Part shown: piece by piece, positions 1-9,942 of the stretch
How the letters are laid out: the number at the start of each line of letters is the position of its first letter
Position numbering within the stretch: the first letter of the stretch is position 1
NCBI GenBank assembly: GCA_029204225.1
Contig: MU833237.1
Location: 1-59,199 of the forward strand
Source: Diphasiastrum complanatum
Lineage: Eukaryota; Streptophyta; Lycopodiopsida; Lycopodiales; Lycopodiaceae
Direction of reading: 5' to 3'
Length of the DNA stretch: 59,199 bases
Position numbers and translations under genes: made by a program
The notes under the pieces: generated by a model
What the model saw: the letters and a program-made list of their open reading frames with translations, nothing else
Told to the model about the DNA's origin: nothing
Databases searched by the model: none

Positions 1-125
1 CGTGCTGGGGCACACTACTCACACTGTCTTGCCCTGTTGGTCATGTACATTGGACACGACCCTGACTGTGGTATCTGACCTATCTATGTTCTCTAGGGTT
101 CGGCTCTGGTTACGAGCTCGTAACA
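1..125 (-). repeat. 3' LTR of family A copy 1, partial
   Basis: Nearly identical to 6481-6605, the matching part of the other LTR. It ends with the same palindrome (GTTACGAGCTCGTAAC, 109-124) plus the final A of the TG...CA ends. Only about a third of the 358-bp LTR lies in the window. Confidence 0.95.
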
Positions 126-141
126 CTCCCTCCCCCTTAAG
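126..141 (-). other. Polypurine tract of family A copy 1
   Basis: On the minus strand this is a purine run (CTTAAGGGGGAGGGAG) directly upstream of the LTR start TGTTACG. This is the expected place for the plus-strand DNA primer. Confidence 0.85.
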
Positions 142-1858
142 AACCGTCTTGGTCCTCTAAGACAAAGTCTGGAAAAATCTTGCGAAGGACGCTGCCTCTT
201 TCCCAAGTGGCATTCTCAACAGGCTGATCATTCCACTTAACTAGATATTCTCGGTATAGAGTATGACGAGTCTGCGTCTCTCTACTATCAAGAATCTCCT
301 CTGGTTCATGTGGAGGTTGTTGAGGATCCAATGGGAGAACTAGAACATTGTCCCCTACAAGATTGTCTGATCTGGTTAAGGCTTTTCGTAACTGACTTAC
401 ATGAAAGACTGGAAAAACCTTACTGTTGTGTGGGAGTTCAAGTTCATAGGTGACCTCGCCTAGTCTCCTACTAATGGTAAAGGAACCACAATACCTTGGA
501 GACAACTTAGCACACACTCCTGATTTGAGGGTTTTAGAGTCAACTGGGACTCTCAAGTAGACTTTCTCACCAGTGGAGAACTGCACATCCCGTCTGTGTG
601 GATCTGCATAATGCCTGGCTCGATCCTGGGACTTTCTCATGCTACGCTTAGCATGTTCTATCATCTGCTTTAGGTCCTCTAAAAAGTTTCTGACTGCTTC
701 AACTTTTTCTTGTTTAAACCCTACAGTTGTGGGTGAGCGTGGCTGAAAACCGTACATCAGCATAAATCGGCTGTATCCCGTAGCTGAATGTTTGGTACTG
801 TTGTAAGCAAACTCTAATATCGAGAGATACTCCTCCCAATTAGTCTGCTTCTTGCTGAAGTATGCTCGAACCATATCCTCCAGCACTTGATTTACCCTTT
901 CTGTTTGACCGTCCGTCTGTGGATGGTCGGTGGTACTCATATTAAGTTTAGTATGGAGATGATGGAATACTGCCCTCCAAAAATTTCCAGTAAACTTACT
1001 ATCCCGGTCGCTGACTATGCCGGAAGGTAGACCGTATAATTTAAATAGCCCGTCTACAAACAACCTCTCTAACTCTGGAGCTCTAACGGTTATTTTGGTC
1101 GGAATGAAATGAGCCATTTTGGTCAGACGGTCAACTGTGACCCATATAGCGTCAATACCCTTTTGGGTTTTAGGCAGGCCTACTATAAAATCCATGGAGA
1201 TACTCTCCCATTTACCAGCTGGTATTTCTAAGGGCTGCAACAACCCTCCTGCCTTTAAACGCTCTACTTTATTTACTTGACATTTCTGGCAACTGGTTAA
1301 ATACTGGTGGACGTCCTTTTTCATACTGGGCCAAAAAAATTGCCTACGAAGAAGCTCATAGGTCTTCTGTATGCCTGGGTGTCCCGCGCTAGGATTGTCA
1401 TGACATTCATATAGGACCTGCTGCCTATAATCCTCTGAATTGGGGACACATACTCTATCTCTATAGAGCAAGTACTCATCCTGAATGGAATACTGTTTCC
1501 ATTTGAATCCTTGAGTCAACTGACCCTCAACCACTGGGGTTTGCTTGGGTAATACAGGCTCAGAATCCTCAACGTCATCTGACGACGCATACTCGGACTC
1601 CTCATCATCCTCAACGGAAGCTGCCGTATTCTTGGATGAACTGGCACCAGCCCCGGGAACTGGTTCTGGAGTCTGTAACTGTCTGTTCTGGACTGAGTTC
1701 CAGATAGTAGAGAAGAATGCATCATGCTGGCATTTCCCTTTCAAGGACTCGAGTAACTCATTACGAATCTGAGTAAAACTCAGCTCGTTTATCATAGGCA
1801 TTATGCTAAGGGCATCTGCTACTGTATTGAATTTTCCACGTCTATATCTAATAGACAT
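137..1858 (-). CDS. Pol C-terminal part: RNase H tail, integrase and chromodomain
   Basis: An open frame of 573 residues. The first 20 residues are the RNase H tail (VADALS motif). Residues about 65-110 are an acidic Ser/Glu/Asp-rich linker. The HHCC zinc module spans about 152-193 (CHDNPSAGHPG ... CQKC). The catalytic core follows with ISMDF near 220, VSDRDSKF near 285 and the DGQTER glutamate near 318, giving D, D, E. The C-terminal about 45 residues (YLVKWNDQP, ATWE) are a chromodomain. Integrase inserts the cDNA, and chromodomains steer chromoviruses to particular chromatin. The frame is intact, but it is the end of a polyprotein cut upstream by a TAA in RNase H, so it is unlikely to be made from this copy. 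Confidence 0.93.
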   Translation of the reverse strand: MSIRYRRGKFNTVADALSIMPMINELSFTQIRNELLESLKGKCQHDAFFSTIWNSVQNRQLQTPEPVPGAGASSSKNTAASVEDDEESEYASSDDVEDSEPVLPKQTPVVEGQLTQGFKWKQYSIQDEYLLYRDRVCVPNSEDYRQQVLYECHDNPSAGHPGIQKTYELLRRQFFWPSMKKDVHQYLTSCQKCQVNKVERLKAGGLLQPLEIPAGKWESISMDFIVGLPKTQKGIDAIWVTVDRLTKMAHFIPTKITVRAPELERLFVDGLFKLYGLPSGIVSDRDSKFTGNFWRAVFHHLHTKLNMSTTDHPQTDGQTERVNQVLEDMVRAYFSKKQTNWEEYLSILEFAYNSTKHSATGYSRFMLMYGFQPRSPTTVGFKQEKVEAVRNFLEDLKQMIEHAKRSMRKSQDRARHYADPHRRDVQFSTGEKVYLRVPVDSKTLKSGVCAKLSPRYCGSFTISRRLGEVTYELELPHNSKVFPVFHVSQLRKALTRSDNLVGDNVLVLPLDPQQPPHEPEEILDSRETQTRHTLYREYLVKWNDQPVENATWERGSVLRKIFPDFVLEDQDGS

Positions 1859-1867
1859 GTCAAACTC

Positions 1868-2275
1868 TTACATCAACTCTGTCCAACGAGCTTTCCGACC
1901 TCTAAGCTCAGGTTGATTGCAAAGGTATCTGAGACTCTCATGGTCTGTCAGGACCTCAAAGTTGGCACCATACAAATAATGCCTCCAAGTCTTAAGGGCA
2001 TGGACTATAGAAAAGAGTTCCTTTTCATAGGCAATATACCTACTCTGAGCTGGCTCGAGTTTTTTACTCTCGAACGCAAGTGGTCGTCCACCCTGAGTTA
2101 GCACAGCACCTACTGCAAAGTCGCTAGCATATGTTTCAATCACAAATGGCTGATTGGGGTCGACGACTTTTAAAACTGGTGCTGTAGCTAAGGCTGTTTT
2201 GAGAGCATCAAAGCTCTCCTGCTGTGCGGACTCCCAAATGAACTCCTTTCCCATTCCCTTAAGGAGATTTGTCAT
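1868..2275 (-). pseudogene. Pol RNase H domain, broken
   Basis: Residues run from the RT/RNase H connection (FIWESAQQESFDALK) through the RNase H core (VDPNQPFVIETYASDFAVG, FESKKLEPAQ, YEKELFSIVHALK, WRHYLYG, LTDHESLRYL). Typical gypsy copies have ETDASD at the first catalytic aspartate. Here it reads ETYASD, so the first carboxylate is lost as well. The frame stops at TAA 1868-1870, where relatives have Gln just before EFD. The following integrase frame continues in register after the stop. Confidence 0.9.
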
Positions 2276-2314
2276 AGGAACTGCTATCTGAGCATATTCC
2301 TTGACAGATCGTCT

Positions 2315-2911
2315 TTAATATCCCGCCAGACCAAGAAAGATCTGAAGTTCCAAAATATTCTGAGGTCTCAGCCAACTGAGTATGGCTTTAACCTTATTTG
2401 GGTCCATCTTAATCCCATCTGAAGAGATAATGTGACCCAAATATGCTACTTCTTCAACAAAGAATTCACACTTGGATTGTTTAGCATAGAGCTTATGCTT
2501 TCTGAGCAGTCGAAACACCTTTCTGAGTTGTTTTAGATGCTCCTTCCTCGTTTTGCTGTAAACGAGGATGTCATCTAAAAATACGACTACAAACTTACCC
2601 AAGTATGGTCTGAGGACACTGTTCATCAAGGTCATAAAGGTAGCTGGAGCATTTGTGAGCCCAAATGGCATCACCTTAAACTCATAATGAGTGTGACGAG
2701 TCCTAAAAGCTGTTTTCGAGACATCTTCTGATTTTATACGGACTTGATGATATCCCGATCTGAGGTCTATTTTGCTGAAAAACTTAGCCCCGTCGAGTTG
2801 ATCAAACAACTCGTCTGCCCGAGGCATAGGGTATTTATTCTTAATTGTGACTTTATTGAGGGCTCTATAATCTACGCAAAGACGCATAGACCCCTCTTTC
2901 TTTTTCACCAA
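2315..2911 (-). pseudogene. Pol reverse transcriptase domain, broken
   Basis: Gypsy RT from the [18 protein letters not shown] motif through [10 protein letters not shown], the [12 protein letters not shown]-type motif (here [12 protein letters not shown]) and the catalytic [10 protein letters not shown] to the thumb ([10 protein letters not shown]) and FLGLAGY. The FLDD box keeps both metal-binding aspartates. The frame ends at TAA 2315-2317, where relatives have a second Tyr (GYYRRF). At the upstream edge a one-base deletion near 2935, relative to the second copy at 13100, separates RT from the protease-RT linker. Confidence 0.92.
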
Positions 2912-3447
2912 TAGGACTGGTGAGGCCCATGGGGACTACTGGTCTGAATTTGGCCTTTCCCAAGATAATATGTTAACTGCCTAGTTATTTTTTCATCCTC
3001 TGTTCGGCTGACCCGATACGGAGGTTTAGAAACAGGTGCTGTACCTGGTACTAGGTTTATTACATGATCTACCTCTCTGCTAGGTGGTAAACCATGTGGC
3101 AAATCTTCAGGAAAAACATCTCTAAATTTAGACAATAAAGTTTCTAATTTACTGATTTTATGCTGAATAGAACTGGAAATAGAAACTTCAGGAATGAACT
3201 GAAAGTCACATAAGAATACCTGATGGTCTTCGTCTCTGATTAGCTGACAGAGCTCTGAACTGCAGACCATAGGGCTATTGGGAACATCATGCTCCCCATG
3301 CAACTGGATCTCTCGGCCTTTATGCTGAAAGCTGAGGGTGTTCTCCTGATAGTTTCTGTGGAGGGAAGGTCCTAAACTGTAGAGCCAATCTCTCCCGAGA
3401 ACAATGTCTGTTTGACCTTGACTGATATTCGGACTTGTATAGAGCAT
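2905..3447 (-). pseudogene. Pol protease C-terminus and protease-RT linker, broken
   Basis: From TDIVLGRDWLYSLGP (the C-terminal flap of the retropepsin fold, about 3410) through the linker with [15 protein letters not shown] and HVINLVPG to the start of RT. It is nearly collinear with 12613-13135 in family A copy 2. The first dozen residues of the open frame (left of TDIVLG) come from the foreign insert at 3427-3858 and are not protease. The right edge is out of frame with RT through a single missing base at the ASSSPWASP site. Confidence 0.85.
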
Positions 3448-3858
3448 GCTACCACCCTTTACATGGTACGCACAAACATTACCATATCACCTTGCCCCAA
3501 CACCTTTACCCATGTGATCGTGCTTGTGATGTTGATGACTTGGGCGTTGAACCTCTAACTTATGTTGTCGATGTCATTTCTCCATTCATTTCTTCCCCGT
3601 TTAACCATGTCCACAATAACCTTTGATTTCCATTCTCTTGTACATAGATCATGTTCTTATCTCCAACCTGGAGAGGAAGGGACACACTTCCCTAGTTCAT
3701 CTAGAGCAGCTTTGTTTCTCCTACAAGATACCTAATCTTACCTCAATATCTAGACTCAAAACTTCTTGCCTCAATATCTAGACTCGAAACTTTCACATGG
3801 GCTTAGCCTTATACTGGGGCAAATTTGTGTCTCTTCTCATCAATTATGCATCCAGGTG
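3427..3858 (-). other. About 430-bp insertion within the protease region
   Basis: Family A copy 2 runs straight from ATAATGCACCTGGAT to the TDIVLG coding sequence (12600-12620). Copy 1 has about 430 extra bases at that point. The insert has no LTR, no clear inverted ends and no convincing ORF. It contains a 27-29 bp tandem duplication (CAATATCTAGACTC twice, about 3742-3800). A deletion in copy 2 instead of an insertion here is possible but less likely, because protease in other families is continuous at this point. Confidence 0.6.
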
Positions 3859-3876
3859 CATTATCTGAAAGTTTAT

Positions 3877-4734
3877 TTAATCTTGGTACCCCTGAATACC
3901 AAGATTTAACTTGCTTACCATAGTTTCCCATATTTTTTTATCTTCACCCTTAGCTAATGAAACTATGTACCTATGCTGACTAGGTACTTCTAGTAGTTTA
4001 AGCTTTTTAACCAGGGTGTAGTTGATGAAATTATGGGTTGCCCCATCATCAACCATGACTCTTACTGACTGGTTACCAACCTTCCCATGCATACGTACTA
4101 GGTCATGCGGCCCAAAGCTGAAAGGTCTCGCTAGCATTGTAGAGGTCAGCTGGCAATAGTGTTCATGATCTTCATGATACACTTTGATCTCGGAAGCTGC
4201 CGAGTCACTGGGGAAACATACAGTCTGAACAAGATGAACTTGTTTTTTATCTTTCTTACCTTTTTTAGTGAAAGGCCCCTGTCTGACTGTGTGTCCGTTG
4301 CCCATACACACAAAGCACAAACATTCTTGTTTGGCTTTCTCAAAATCATCTGGTTTTAAGGGCTGTATGAGTGAAGGGCGTTTCCGAGGAGCTTCACTTT
4401 TAAATTTATCTTCTTTCTTTCTTTTTAAAAATTTCTTTTTAAATTGAAAGTCTTTCTGAGGAGGCTGCTCAGAAAGTGGTTGTTGTCTCGCTTTCTTCCT
4501 ACCCACTGAATCATCATAGATTTGAGCATATCTGAGAGCTTGCTCAAGGGTAGTAGGCGAGTTTCTCTGGACCTCTACTTTATATTCATCTTTGAGGCCA
4601 CGGACAAATCCCCTAATTTTCTGATAGTCATCCATATTTTTAATCTTTAAAATTGCCTCTCGATACTGCGAGATATATTGGATAAGGGATTTATCCATTA
4701 CTGTTGTTTCCCAAGCTTCCCAAGCTCTATCCAC
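3877..4734 (-). pseudogene. Gag C-terminal half with start of protease, broken
   Basis: Covers the second half of the capsid (YQKIRGFVRGLKDEYK, TLEQALRYAQIYDD), a Lys-rich nucleocapsid and the retropepsin active site VDDGATHNFI near the end. The zinc knuckle is damaged. Copy 2 has CFVCMGKGHTVRQC, whereas this copy reads CFVCMGNGHTVRQG after losing three residues, so the last zinc cysteine is gone. The frame ends at TAA 3877-3879, in the same place as copy 2. A net 4-base deletion near 4720 puts this part out of frame with the N-terminal half. Confidence 0.9.
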
Positions 4735-5345
4735 TTCTCTGGTAGAAATTCTCTTAGGAAAGCTTCTTCAAAAGCTTTCCATGACCGGGGAGTCTGCCCA
4801 GTCTCCTGGAGATTTAACCACCACTTATAGGCCATAGGCCCTAAGGAAAGACTAGCCTCAATAGCTTGCAAATGGTCAGGGGTCTGTTTAAGAGCATGAA
4901 TGTTCTTCCATTTGCTGAGGAAGGTTTGTAGAATATCTGCATTTCTATCCCTCTCTTCCCCATTAAAAGTAGGAGGTTTTATGTCTTTAAAAACACTGGG
5001 GTGAGACCATAAAGTCTCACCCGAAACTGATGGAAGTGGAGAAGGGGATAACTGAGAAGTGGAGGGAAGGCTTCCTTTCGCGGAACTCAAAATCAAGTTT
5101 TTGAGTTCAGCGAACGAGTTGTCCACACTGGACTTGAAATTGGCTAATGCCAACTTCAGTTCATCCACTTCTGTAACCAATTGGAGAAACTGCTCCTTGG
5201 TAACCAGTTCGTCGAGTTCTTCGGCGAACTGTTCCTGTTCTTCCACTTCCATGGGTTCCTTCCCTTTTCTGTAAGCCAAGGCTTCTGTTTCAAGTTCGTC
5301 GAAGCCTCTCTCCTGGGGTTGATCAGGTCCTTGAGGACTGGTCAT
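4698..5345 (-). pseudogene. Gag N-terminal half
   Basis: Starts at the same ATG as the intact gag of copy 2 and is nearly identical to its first 200 or so residues. It has an acidic N-terminal region (EVEEQEQFAEELDEL), a coiled-coil-like stretch, then the retrotransposon gag domain (AYKWWLNLQETGQTP, FEEAFLREFLPE). The last 10 or so residues are off-frame sequence caused by the small deletion at about 4720. Confidence 0.9.
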
Positions 5346-6230
5346 CTTCGGAACTGAAAGACAGCTACCTTAACTTCTGAAGAATAAAGTCTAAAAGACC
5401 AATTTACAACTGTACAAGGGAAAGGAAAGATGACTTAGCTGTTTCTGAGGACTGTACTTCCAAAGAAAGAATGAAGAGGAACCCTTTCAGCTCTTTTCCC
5501 CAAGATTTCAGACCTGCTGACCCGGAAAATGCCAGTTTGAAGCTTCAAAACGGTGCCAAATTTCCCGGTTCTTTGAGGATAGTAGCTCGCTGATCTGATT
5601 GCAACCCAACTGGCTCGTTTGCTTCTGATTTAAGACCCAAAAAGTATTTCAATTTCTGATTTTGGTGTCTATCTACCCTCGCTGGCTGACAGCCCTCTGT
5701 CTGGCCCAATTTTCTGAAATTTAAGGCCCAATCTTTGCTTGAATCTCTGATCTGAACTTAGGCAGTAGGTCGCTGGTCTGTGGCAATTTAGTTTGATGTT
5801 CAAACTACTGAAAAATCCTCAAAAACAGTGATGAAAAACCAATTTTTCATCTCCTTGTCCAGCGCTGGCCCTGCTAAGAAAATTTGTTTGAAAACCCTTC
5901 AAATTTCCTTGGATTTCTCTGAAATTTCAGAGGTAGATTTCTGATCCCTCAACGATGGATCAGCACCACCCTTTCTCCTCAAAAATCCCCCCTGATTCCC
6001 TGAATCTGATGGCAAAAATCAGAGATGAAGACTGAATTTGCGGCGCTGGACCTGCTCTAGAAATTTGGACTAATTTCTCTTTGACCAGCAAGTAAATCCA
6101 CCAAGATTTCCTCAGTAGGAGACTGTTCCTACAGCGAGTCTCCTCCTCTATTTCTTTCTGAGAACTTTTAGAAGTTCTGAGCAATCTAGCTACTTTCTCC
6201 ACTGCTGAAAACTGAATTCCCAAAGATGGA
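5346..6230 (-). other. Untranslated leader of family A copy 1
   Basis: About 885 bases between PBS and gag ATG, collinear with 10318-11105 of copy 2. No gene is visible. It contains several CAGCGCTG or GGCGCTGGA motifs (for example near 5860 and 6040), resembling the CCAGCGC motif in leaders of other families in this window. Confidence 0.75.
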
Positions 6231-6246
6231 GATGGCTCTGATACCA
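6231..6246 (-). other. Primer-binding site (initiator Met tRNA type)
   Basis: The minus strand reads TGGTATCAGAGCCATC, the standard plant complement of the 3' end of initiator methionine tRNA. It starts one base after the LTR end TTACA. Confidence 0.93.
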
Positions 6247-6247
6247 G

Positions 6248-6605
6248 TGTAATAGATCCTAACACCACAGTAGGGCAAACACTAACTGATCCACCCAGCC
6301 TTGCCTACTCCCTGATATAGAGTAAGCCCCTCCTAGCCCAGTGTGAGGACTGGTAGCATGCTACTGCCAAGTGTCGGCCACGTGGCACTGACGTGGCCGA
6401 CTGCACGTCGGGACCCAACTGGGGGCCCTATCCTACTGACAGGGTCCCTAGGCTGTGTTAGGCCCGCCATGGCTATGGACCGTGCTGGGGCACACTACTC
6501 ACACTGTCTTGCCCTGTTGGTCATGTACACTGGACACGACTCTGACTGTGGTATCTGACCTATCTATGTTCTCTAGGGTTCGGCTCTGGTTACGAGCTCG
6601 TAACA
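6248..6605 (-). repeat. 5' LTR of family A copy 1 (358 bp)
   Basis: TG...CA ends, 358 bp, the same length as the LTR at 9943-10300 and differing at about 7 positions by eye. The outer end carries the 16-bp perfect palindrome GTTACGAGCTCGTAAC (6589-6604). An 11-bp stem with 7-base loop lies at 6373-6401 and contains a G-box-like CCACGTGG. Confidence 0.95.
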
Positions 6606-6665
6606 GGAACCAATTCCACATGCGCTCCCAGATGTCCGGCAACTCCACCATCCTGTTTCACATAG

Positions 6666-8440
6666 TTAATGACATGTCACCAAATAATACCGAAGATGTG
6701 AAGATGACAGCAAACTTATCCCAATTACACTAGATAGATTAACAAATGACTGAAATGAAATAAAGTACCATACCTGTCCTCGGAGAAAAAAATGTTGTTG
6801 TAGAAGCTGTCCAATTCTGTCCATGAACTCGTAAATAAGGCCCATAGTGCTGCCCTCACTATCAATTAACCGTAGAACATGGTAGAATGGCCTCATCACA
6901 GATGTAATGCTCTCAACCTCACGCCAAAAATCTTCGTCAAATGCAATTCTCAAAAATCTCAAACCATCAGGCCTACTGGAGAAAGGTAGCTCCCTAAATG
7001 CATCACTAGTGGCCATGTGTATGAGCTGATGTCTCTGACCCTAATAAGCCTATCCATGACAACCAGGTCGAATGCAAAACGTGTGGGAGCTGGTTTCTTC
7101 AGATCTAGTGAACTGAAGGTGCGGAAAAGGGTAAGGACACGCCTCTTCCGGGTGACAAATGTCACCACGGCAAGGGCCATATCAGCTATCCTACGGACCC
7201 AGGCAAGCGGCCAATATCCCCCAATAAAGATCAATGCTATGTGCAGCACAAGGGATCCAGACAATAGCAGGGTACTACTGCACACAGCAAGACACCAATA
7301 TGTTCATCACTGGCCGAGGGCAGGTGTCACTCCAGCCATCAGACATGATCGAGCACCCATAGCTCTCCCGAGCCTTCCTAAGAGGCATCATCTGTGTGGT
7401 GAGCTCCTCCACCCTGGATGTAAGGTGGGTGGTATGGACAATCTCATCCACGGGTGGCCTGAAGCAAGGACCTGTAGCAGCAACTACAGTTATAGCCCTC
7501 TTGAAGGGCTTTGAGTCAGCAATGGCAAATGGCAGGTTCAGCTCATAGATCATGTTTGCTAAAGCCTGTTGGGCCTCTACCTCAAGATGGGCTGGAAAGA
7601 CTCCCCCATGGACTGCTGTCTATACTGGGAGGTGCGAGACGATCTACTGGAGGATGCCCTAGTGCGGTAAGCACCCCTACAACGAGCAGGAGGAGGTATG
7701 TCAGTGGCAGGGAGGTGCCGAGGCGAGGGGGGAAACTGGGCCTGAGGTGGCTGAGGGGGATGATGTGGCTGAGCGGGATGCTGTGGCTGCGGGGGATGCT
7801 GAGATGGTGGTGGAGAAGTTCCAGAAGCATGTTGTCTATCATCACCATCCTCAGCATCAAAGTCCAAATCATCCTGATATGGGGGGAGAGTGGATGGTAT
7901 GTCCTGGGTGTCCTTTGTGAGAGACCATCTGGTGCCGACTCAGAGCGAAGAAATCAGAATGTCTGCACTGGGCGAGTCATCTAAGTGACTGCAGGAGGAC
8001 GTTGTGAAAACGCACCCACTGGAATAGATGCAGCAGAAGGAGGGGCAGGACGTGGTGCAGTGGGTTGTGGTGGTGCAGTAGGACGTGGTGCAGTGGGTTG
8101 AGGAACGAGTGGTGGATGTGCATCAGGTTGTCGGGGAGGAGCAGGAACAGGAGGCTGAGGAGGACGTGGTGCTGGTGGACGAGGAGCTAGTGGATCCCAT
8201 GGGGTGGATGATACTACCGCATATACATCAAGATCTAGTGACATATCAGCCTGCATCAATCGTGCTCCGTATATGTCAATGAGCCTATAACACTCCTGAG
8301 CAGGCATGTGTGCGCAAGGGAGGGAGCCCAAGCGTTTGCCATCACCCTTGACAACACCAAGGAGATGGCCTTTCAGCCTCGTGAGGGTGCTAACAAAATG
8401 ACCATGAGAAAACCTACAGGTCCACTCACGCGTGTAGAGA
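6666..8440 (-). pseudogene. hAT-superfamily transposase relic (BED finger, DUF659)
   Basis: Read right to left: a BED zinc-finger-like segment (about 8435-8300: REWTCRF ... TRLKGHLLGVVKGDGKRLG, LPCAH), a very Pro-rich linker (about 8230-7620), a DUF659 block (7553-7275: PFKRAIT, YGCSIMSDGWSD, PVMNILVSC) and a following transposase core (7240-6700: RRIADMALAV, PTRFAFDLVVMDRLIRVRD, FWREVESITSVMRPFYHVLRLIDSEGSTMG). This matches plant hAT-like DUF659 transposases, which move DNA transposons. The second BED cysteine is Ser, the pieces lie in different frames and stops separate them, so it is dead. The dimerisation domain and terminal inverted repeats were not found. The Pro-rich linker is unusually long. 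Confidence 0.82.
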
Positions 8441-8739
8441 ATTCACAACTATTTAGATACACATAAGAAACATCCATAATAGGAATAGCAAAAACTAAAA
8501 AAAACTTTATACTGTGAATAATCAAATGCTTCTGGGTCTTGGTCTACCTCACCCCGTAGCTCAGGCATATCTCCAGCAAGCATGGTCTGAGATGGTATAG
8601 GAAACAGGAAGTACAGAAGAAGTGCAATAAAAGACAAATAAGTTACCGTTTCGTCAGAGAGAAACCGGTCCTGGATAAGTGGATATGCACTCCCACGCAA
8701 TGCAATGAACCTAGAGATGCCAACCCTTGACCATATCAA

Positions 8740-9235
8740 GCAAAACCCTAAACCCTAAGATGGCTAAGAACAAGCAAAAGAAACAGACAAAAAACACTAA
8801 AACCTCTAGAAAAGGCCCTCCATAATGTAAAAAACCTGCTTTTTTGCTCTAAAAAGTAAAGTGAAATGAAAATCCTAACCTTCTCTCTCTAGATAGGCTA
8901 GTACAATCTAGACTGTCCCAATCTCTCTTCGATCCAAAAGCCCTAAACCTTAAAAAGAGACCTATTTGCATGAGAAAATGTGAAAAAACCTGCTTTTTGA
9001 CCAAAAAAAGCACAAGAAAAACCAAACTCTAATTTTCTCTCTAGAGAGGTCGCTACAGTCTCTCTCTAGCCTGCCCTATTCTCTCTCATCAATCGGAGCA
9101 GCAATGTCAAAAATCCAAAGCGCCCTCTCTCAATCTCTCCACGAAATCTGTGAAATGAGGACCAAAAATGCCTTGGGAATGGGTTTTGGGAATTGGTAAT
9201 TAGTTAATTAGTTAATTAATTAATTAATTAAATAG
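8740..9235. other. Non-coding, two diverged repeats and a TTAA tract
   Basis: No gene seen. A stretch of about 130 bp (about 8815-8950) recurs in diverged form at 8970-9090: both contain AAAAAACCTGCTTTTT, then CTCTCTCTAG blocks. A simple TTAA/TTAATTAG tract lies at 9200-9232. The AAACCCTAAACCCTAAG at about 8740 is only two telomere-like units. Confidence 0.6.
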
Positions 9236-9237
9236 AG

Positions 9238-9298
9238 GAACCGTACCACGGTTCATGAACCGTGGTACGGTTCACCCCACGGTTCTGGGAACCGTGGG
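9238..9298. repeat. 36-bp perfect palindrome plus second hairpin
   Basis: 9238-9273 is a perfect palindrome (half-site GAACCGTACCACGGTTCA). It is followed at once by a second hairpin at 9276-9298 (10-bp stem CCCACGGTTC, 3-base loop). Both use the same ACCGTGG/CCACGGTT word. Confidence 0.9.
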
Positions 9299-9338
9299 TT
9301 CTATGATCTACGTGTATTTTTACAATTTGGCATAAGGA

Positions 9339-9493
9339 TGTTATGAACTCAAACACACATGTTGATATCAATGAAGAACAATGGCTAAAGCCCTTAATGG
9401 TAACTAGCCCAATACCTAAAGGTATAGTAATTAGAGTAACTAGTAATTAGGGTTAGGGGAGGATGAGTCCATAACACTCCCCAACTTTAAAAA
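9339..9493 (-). repeat. Partial 3' LTR and polypurine tract of element H
   Basis: On the minus strand a purine tract (AAAGTTGGGGAG) at 9476-9487 is followed by TGTTATGGACTC at 9475, resembling the LTR starts of elements C and D (AGTTATGGACTC/T). About 137 bp further, TGTTATGAACTC on the plus strand forms an imperfect inverted end, so a short terminal repeat of 9339-9475 is possible. The true LTR length is unclear because the opposite LTR is not in the window. Confidence 0.5.
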
Positions 9494-9942
9494 GATTGAC
9501 CTCAATTTTGGGTTAAAAAAACTACTAAACCCCAAAAACTAGAAGAAAGGCCCCAACCAATAGATATGGTAATAGCAAGGTTGCAGTCCGCGTTCCGGAA
9601 CACGATCCGAGATTTCCCATTAAGGTTTCCCAGAACGCAATTTTTTTTTTTTTGTATAGTTGCCAATATCGGTATCATGTGAAAGGATATCAAAAAAGCA
9701 ACTGTTATGCAAATCTGTTGCTTGGTTTCAGATGGCTGCGGGCTACATTGATTAGAAATCTGGACATCAGTAGATGGTTTAAGAAAACTGGCTGCATTTT
9801 CATATGGTTTCAGAAATTTGGACTGTGTAGTTTGCCGACTGTTTCGGGTGCGAAACACCAGAAAGTGTGTTCTCACTCAGGGAGTTGGAAGGCCAAATCA
9901 TGAAGAGGCCTTACCCCGGACCCCGCCGTTGGGGGGCGTTGC

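Larger units (their letters stand above)
1..6605 (-). mobile_element. Ty3/gypsy chromovirus, family A copy 1 (left end outside window)
   Basis: Reading leftwards on the minus strand the order is 5' LTR (6605-6248), PBS (6246-6231), leader, gag, protease, RT, RNase H, integrase, chromodomain, polypurine tract (141-126) and the first 125 bases of the 3' LTR. This order and the C-terminal chromodomain mark a Ty3/gypsy chromovirus. Every coding domain is recognisable, but gag, protease, RT and RNase H each carry a stop or frameshift, so this copy is dead. The visible part of the 3' LTR differs from the 5' LTR at 2 of 125 positions by eye. The target-site duplication cannot be tested because the left end lies outside. 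Confidence 0.95.

Noticed and set aside
8735-8760. Telomere-like CCCTAAACCCTAA.
   Set aside because: Only two units, so not an interstitial telomere array.
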